From the NCBI GenBank assembly GCA_023266695.1, contig JAHFPO010000066.1, forward strand, positions 1 to 11,204: a stretch of DNA of 11,204 nucleotides, read 5' to 3'. The position numbers and the translations under genes were made by a program. Shown piece by piece: positions 5,884-11,204 of the stretch (position 1 is the first letter of the stretch; each line of letters opens with the position of its first letter). A model generated the notes under the pieces. That model worked only from the letters and a program-made list of their open reading frames with translations. It had not been told where the DNA came from and did no database searches. The stretch is from Hyphomicrobiales bacterium (lineage in GTDB: Bacteria; Pseudomonadota; Alphaproteobacteria; Rhizobiales; Xanthobacteraceae).

Positions 5884-7260
5884 TCAACGCGTCCGTTCAT
5901 CGATGCCCAGTGCCTTGAGCTTGCGGTGCAAGGCCGAGCGCTCCATGCCGACGAACTCGGCCGTGCGCGAGATATTGCCGCCGAAGCGGCTGATCTGGGC
6001 GACGAGATACTCGCGCTCGAAAAACTCCCTCGCCTCGCGCAGCGGCAGGCTCATCAGATGCTCGCCGCCGGCGCCGTTCGGCATCCCCGGCACCAGCGCG
6101 ACGACGTCGGGCGGCAGCATGTCCGCCGTCACCGTCGCCTCGGGATCGCCGCCGGCGAGGATCAACAGCCGTTCCACGTTGTTGCGCAATTGACGGACAT
6201 TGCCGGGCCAGTCGTGCGACTGCAACACCGCCAGCGCGTCGGCGCCGATCCGGCGCCGCGGCAGCCCGGTCGCGGCCGAGATCTGATCGAGGAAATGATC
6301 GACGAGCTCAGGGATGTCCTCGCGCCGTTCCGCCAGCGGCGGAACGCGGATCGGAACCACGTTCAGGCGATGATAGAGATCCTCGCGGAAGCGGCCGGCG
6401 GCGACCTCCATCTCTAGATTGCGTCCGGTCGAGGAGATAATCCGCACGTCGACCGTGATCTTGGTGGTCCCGCCGAAGCGCTGGAAGCACTGTTCGGTGA
6501 GTACCCTGAGAATGCGGTTTTGCGTCTCCTGCGGCATGTCGGCGATTTCGTCGATGAACAGCGTCCCGCCATCGGCTTCCTCGAGCGCGCCGATCTTGCG
6601 CGAAGCGCCATTGGCTTCGACGCCGAACAGCTCCGTCTCCATGCGCTCGGGCGTGATGGCGGCGGCGTTGATGACGACGAAAGGTTCTTTCGAGCGCATC
6701 GAGTTCGCGTGGATCATGCGCGCGGTCAATTCCTTGCCGGCTCCCGACGGCCCGACGATCAGGATACGGCTGTTGGTGGGCGCCGCCCGCTCGATCGTCT
6801 GCTGCAACTGGTTGATCGCCGGCGAGGAGCCGACCAACAGCCGGCCGTGAGGCGCGAGCTGCTGCAAGGCCTGCACTTCGCGGCGCAAGCGGAACGTTTC
6901 GAGCGCGCGGCTCGCCACCACCACCAGGCGATCGGCATTGAACGGCTTCTCGATGAAATCATAGGCCCCGCGCTTGATCGCCGCGACCGCGGTCTCGATC
7001 GTGCCGTGGCCGGAGATCATCACCACCGGCAGCTCGGGATGCTGGCCCTTGATGACGTCGAGGAGCGCGAGCCCGTCGAGACGGCTGCCCTCGAGCCAGA
7101 TGTCCAGGAGCACCAGATTGGGCCGGCGCGCGGCGACCGCAGAAATCGCCTCCTCGGCGTCCTTGGCGGTGCGCACCGCATAGCCTTCATCCTCGAGGAT
7201 GCCTGCCACCAGCCCCCGGATGTCCGCTTCGTCATCAACGATGAGAATGTCGGTCGCCAT
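5884..7260 (-). CDS. ntrX: Response regulator NtrX
   Basis: NtrX is the DNA-binding partner of the NtrY kinase, implicated in nitrogen, nitrate and redox responses and in envelope control in alphaproteobacteria. The receiver domain (about 4-118) has acidic Asp9-Asp10, phospho-acceptor Asp53 in LLDIWL and Lys105 in EKPF. The AAA+ domain (about 140-370) has Walker A GPSGAGKE (170-177), Walker B GGTLFIDE (231-238) and the WPGNVRQL motif (351-358). A Fis-type helix-turn-helix occupies about 415-452. The sigma-54-contacting GAFTGA loop is missing: between ELFG (210-213) and GGTLF (231) there are 17 residues instead of the 21 in the neighbouring NtrC. NtrX is therefore unlikely to be a classical sigma-54 activator, as is recognised for alphaproteobacterial NtrX. 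It starts 3 nt after ntrY, so translational coupling is likely. Confidence 0.96.
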   Translation of the reverse strand: MATDILIVDDEADIRGLVAGILEDEGYAVRTAKDAEEAISAVAARRPNLVLLDIWLEGSRLDGLALLDVIKGQHPELPVVMISGHGTIETAVAAIKRGAYDFIEKPFNADRLVVVASRALETFRLRREVQALQQLAPHGRLLVGSSPAINQLQQTIERAAPTNSRILIVGPSGAGKELTARMIHANSMRSKEPFVVINAAAITPERMETELFGVEANGASRKIGALEEADGGTLFIDEIADMPQETQNRILRVLTEQCFQRFGGTTKITVDVRIISSTGRNLEMEVAAGRFREDLYHRLNVVPIRVPPLAERREDIPELVDHFLDQISAATGLPRRRIGADALAVLQSHDWPGNVRQLRNNVERLLILAGGDPEATVTADMLPPDVVALVPGMPNGAGGEHLMSLPLREAREFFEREYLVAQISRFGGNISRTAEFVGMERSALHRKLKALGIDERTR

Positions 7261-7263
7261 GAC

Positions 7264-9519
7264 TCAACCCGTGGGAGCCTCCTCCTTGACCGCCGACTTC
7301 GCCGCCGGCGGCGCGCCGTCGATGGGAAAACGGATGTGCACCCAGGTCCCCCGCCGGTTGCCATGAGCTTCCGGCATATCGCGCAGCTCGATCCGGCCGC
7401 CGTGATCCTCCAGAATCTTGCCGACGATGGCGAGGCCGAGCCCGGTGCCCTTCTCGCGCGTGGTCACATAGGGCTCGAGCAGCCGTTCACGGTTCTCCTT
7501 CGGCAGCCCGGTGCCATTGTCGATGATGTCGATGACAGCCGTGTCACCCTCGCGCGCGCCGCGCACCAGGATGCGCCCCTCTCCGCGCTCGGGCGCCGGC
7601 ACCGTGGCGATCGCCTCGACCGCATTTTTCAGGATGTTGGTGAGCGCCTGCGAGATCAGCCGCCGATCGAAGCGGGCCGGCATCGGGCCCGGCGGCAGTT
7701 CGACGTCGAAGACGATGTCGGGGTTTCCGACCCGCATCAGGAATACGGCCTGCCGGATCGTCTCGGCGAGATCCTGTGCCTCCACCACCGGCTTCGGCAT
7801 GCGGGCGAAGGCCGAGAACTCGTCGACCATCCGCCCGATGTCGCCGACCTGGCGGATGATGGTTTCGGTACATTGCTCGAATACCTCGCGATCCTCGATC
7901 AGGGCCTTGCCGTATTTGCGGCGGAGCCGCTCGGCCGAAAGCTGAATCGGCGTGAGCGGATTCTTGATTTCGTGGGCGATGCGGCGGGCGACGTCGGCCC
8001 AGGCGGAGGTGCGCTGGGCGATGACCAGCTCGGTGATGTCGTCGAGCGTGATGACGTAGCCGTGCTCGCTTTCGGGCGAGGCCTCGGTGGTGACCCGCAC
8101 GTTGATGGTGCGCTCGCGCCCGTTCAGCTTGAGGGTGACGGTGTCCTGCACGCGCTGAACGCCGTTGAAGGCTTGCGCGAACAACGCTGCGAACTCGGGG
8201 ATCGCTTCGCCGATGCGCTTGTTGATGAGTTCGGCCTCGGAGCGCCCGATCAGGCGCTCGGCCGAGCGGTTGAGAATGGTGATGCGGCCCTCGGCATCGA
8301 GGCCGATCACGCCGGCCCCGACGCCGGCGAGCACCGCCTCGGAAAAGCGCCGGCGCTGATCGATCTGGTCGCGCGCCCGCACGATATCGTCGCGCTGCGA
8401 GCGCAATTCATGGGTCATGGCGTTGAAGCTCTCGCCCAGGCTGGCGAGATCGCCTTCCGATCGGCGCACCGGAACCTGCACGAACAGATTGCCCGAGGCG
8501 ACGAGGTCGGCGGCCGTGATCAGCCGCCGGATCGGGGCGACCAGACGATTGGCGAAGTTCAATCCGATCCACACCGCGGACAGCAAGAGGATCAGCGCGA
8601 TCACCGCGTACATCAAGGCGAAGGCGACCTGCACGCCGAAACGGCGTTCCTCCAGGCTGCGATATTCGAGCAGATTTTCCTCGCTGGTCCTCAGGTACTG
8701 CACGACCCGGGGATCGATCGGACGAGCCACGTAAAGATAGGTGTCCTCGTAACCGCTCACCGGTACGATCGCGACGGCGTAGTCGGCGGTGCTCGCCAAA
8801 GTCAAAATCGGCTGCTCTGCGGTCGCCGTGCGAATGTCGATATTCGTCGGGATCAGGAATTCCCGGCCGATGTTGATGTCGGCGCGCTCGATCAGCGTGC
8901 GGTCGCCGTGGATCATCATGGCCGCCGGCAGGCCGCGGATGGTCGCCTGGGCGGTGAGAATTTGCCGAAAGCGCTCGCGGTTCCCGTCGAACAGATTGCG
9001 CATGCGCGACAGATCATTGGCCATGCCGAGGAGATCGACGCGGATGCCGAAGGCGTGGTCGCGCACATAGGACTGTGCGACGATCACGGCATTGTCGATG
9101 ATCACGCGGGTGCGGCCGGAGAACCAACGGTCGAGCCCGCGGTCGAGGGTGATCGAGGCGATGATCGCGACCAGGATCGCCGGCACCGTCGCCACGATCC
9201 CGAACAGGAGCACGATGCGCACATGCAAACGCGCGCCCGCCCGCCCTCTGCGGCGCGCGCGCACGAGACCGGTGATCTCCCAGGCGATGATGCCGATCAG
9301 GATGAGCGCCATGGCCGCGTTGGCGAGCAGCACGGTGGCGACGACATTGTGGGTGGGCGAAATCGGTGTGAGGCCGGTCAGCACCGCGAAGGTGACGAAC
9401 GCCGAGAGGAGCGCCGCCACCACCGCCACCGGGGCAAAGAAACCGGTCCATGTACGCGGCGGCCGCGGAAACGGCGGCGAGACGCTGAGCGCTTCGGGTT
9501 TGGCGGCGGTTTCGGCCAT
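7264..9519 (-). CDS. ntrY: Membrane sensor histidine kinase NtrY
   Basis: NtrY phosphorylates NtrX in response to nitrogen or redox signals. From the ATG at 9519 it has 751 residues. Three N-terminal membrane helices (about 29-49, 58-80, 102-122) are followed by an extracytoplasmic sensor (about 125-295) and a fourth helix (about 299-320). Next come a HAMP linker (about 320-375), a PAS domain (about 391-500) and the kinase core. That core has His516 in the H-box ARRIAHEIKNPLTP (511-524), the N-box NILKNAVEA (628-636), G1 DNGTGL (667-672) and G2 GTGLGL (691-696). The frame stays open to a TTG at 9648 overlapping the ntrC stop, but the 43 extra residues resemble nothing and precede the usual start of the family. 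No Shine-Dalgarno sequence precedes the ATG, so the start is the least certain point. Confidence 0.95.
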   Translation of the reverse strand: MAETAAKPEALSVSPPFPRPPRTWTGFFAPVAVVAALLSAFVTFAVLTGLTPISPTHNVVATVLLANAAMALILIGIIAWEITGLVRARRRGRAGARLHVRIVLLFGIVATVPAILVAIIASITLDRGLDRWFSGRTRVIIDNAVIVAQSYVRDHAFGIRVDLLGMANDLSRMRNLFDGNRERFRQILTAQATIRGLPAAMMIHGDRTLIERADINIGREFLIPTNIDIRTATAEQPILTLASTADYAVAIVPVSGYEDTYLYVARPIDPRVVQYLRTSEENLLEYRSLEERRFGVQVAFALMYAVIALILLLSAVWIGLNFANRLVAPIRRLITAADLVASGNLFVQVPVRRSEGDLASLGESFNAMTHELRSQRDDIVRARDQIDQRRRFSEAVLAGVGAGVIGLDAEGRITILNRSAERLIGRSEAELINKRIGEAIPEFAALFAQAFNGVQRVQDTVTLKLNGRERTINVRVTTEASPESEHGYVITLDDITELVIAQRTSAWADVARRIAHEIKNPLTPIQLSAERLRRKYGKALIEDREVFEQCTETIIRQVGDIGRMVDEFSAFARMPKPVVEAQDLAETIRQAVFLMRVGNPDIVFDVELPPGPMPARFDRRLISQALTNILKNAVEAIATVPAPERGEGRILVRGAREGDTAVIDIIDNGTGLPKENRERLLEPYVTTREKGTGLGLAIVGKILEDHGGRIELRDMPEAHGNRRGTWVHIRFPIDGAPPAAKSAVKEEAPTG

Positions 9520-9644
9520 AGGAGGGTTTGACGCGGGAACGAATAGCCGGCCATCCCCGACCGGCCCTGATGCCTTCCTACAACACTGGTGCAAAAATGT
9601 GACAGCGGCAAGGAAGCGCCGGGCAAAATCTGGCCCAATCCGCC
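9520..9644. other. ntrC-ntrY intergenic gap
   Basis: This 125-nt gap is the widest between the two-component genes and would leave room for a separate ntrYX promoter. The most promoter-like stretch on the minus strand is an AT-rich patch around 9590-9605 that only loosely resembles a sigma-54 site. I see no terminator. It is non-coding if ntrY starts at the ATG. Confidence 0.5.
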
Positions 9645-11081
<1,437 letters not shown>

Positions 11082-11091
11082 GGCTCAAACC

Positions 11092-11204
11092 TCAAGCTTC
11101 GTTCGCCGGCTCGCCGCCGGCTTCGTTGTACATCGGCATCAGCACGCGGAAGACGGTGCGCCGGGGGGATTGGCTGTCGCATTCGACGATGCCGCCGTGG
11201 TCGC
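11092..11204 (-). CDS. ntrB: NtrB nitrogen sensor kinase, C-terminal fragment
   Basis: Only the last 36 codons are in the window; the rest lies beyond the right edge. They encode DHGGIVECDS (the end of the kinase ATP-binding domain, just after its G2 region), then RRTVFRVLMPM, the typical closing strand of NtrB, and a short tail ending at a TGA at 11092-11094. NtrB is the soluble PAS-containing kinase/phosphatase governed by PII protein that controls NtrC phosphorylation. The match in sequence and its place 10 nt before ntrC make the call secure despite the truncation. Confidence 0.88.
   Translation of the reverse strand, partial: DHGGIVECDSQSPRRTVFRVLMPMYNEAGGEPANEA

Noticed and set aside
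6520..9531. A plus-strand open frame of about 1000 codons antisense to ntrX and ntrY
   Set aside because: It is rich in Arg, Asp, His and Gly with no domain pattern, and it lies opposite genes with full sets of conserved motifs. Long antisense frames are expected in high-GC coding DNA.
9585..9610. A sigma-54-like site before ntrY (minus strand, TGTCAC then TTGCA)
   Set aside because: The invariant GG of the -24 element is replaced by GT, and the spacing to the -12 TTGC is one base short.

Overview
The window looks like a chromosomal segment of a high-GC alphaproteobacterium, most likely of the order Hyphomicrobiales (Rhizobiales). Three things suggest this: the gene order ntrB-ntrC-ntrY-ntrX-dat-hfq-hflX, the alphaproteobacterial character of the Hfq and NtrX proteins, and a palindromic repeat at 2320-2368 of a kind scattered through rhizobial genomes. 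I cannot name the genus from sequence alone.

Right-hand two thirds (minus strand, read from 11204 down to 3207): a compact regulatory cluster. It begins with the last 36 codons of ntrB (cut by the window edge), then ntrC, ntrY, ntrX, a D-amino-acid aminotransferase (dat), hfq and hflX. NtrB/NtrC is the general nitrogen-control two-component pair acting with sigma-54. NtrY/NtrX is a paralogous membrane kinase and response regulator that in this group tunes nitrogen, nitrate and redox responses. Hfq is the RNA chaperone for small RNAs, and HflX is a ribosome-associated GTPase. Spacing is tight: 10 nt between ntrB and ntrC, 3 nt between ntrY and ntrX, 17 nt between ntrX and dat, and 0 nt between hfq and hflX. 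Longer gaps occur only before ntrY (125 nt) and before hfq (164 nt), where internal promoters could sit.

Middle: mazG (plus strand, nucleoside triphosphate pyrophosphohydrolase) converges on hflX with only 5 nt between the two stop codons. Upstream of mazG is a 634-nt divergent intergenic region (1773-2406). It holds the rhizobial palindromic repeat, an AT-rich palindrome, a tandem 9-bp repeat and, on the minus strand, three back-to-back hairpins followed by a five-T run. That last structure could be a small RNA or a leader of the next gene.

Left: a membrane-anchored diguanylate cyclase (dCache sensor, HAMP-like linker, GGDEF) on the minus strand. It probably ends in a stem-loop terminator, beyond which the first ~100 nt of the window are markedly AT-richer.

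Most of the window is conserved core sequence. I found no mobile element, CRISPR array, tRNA or rRNA. The least explained stretch is the hairpin cluster upstream of the diguanylate cyclase.
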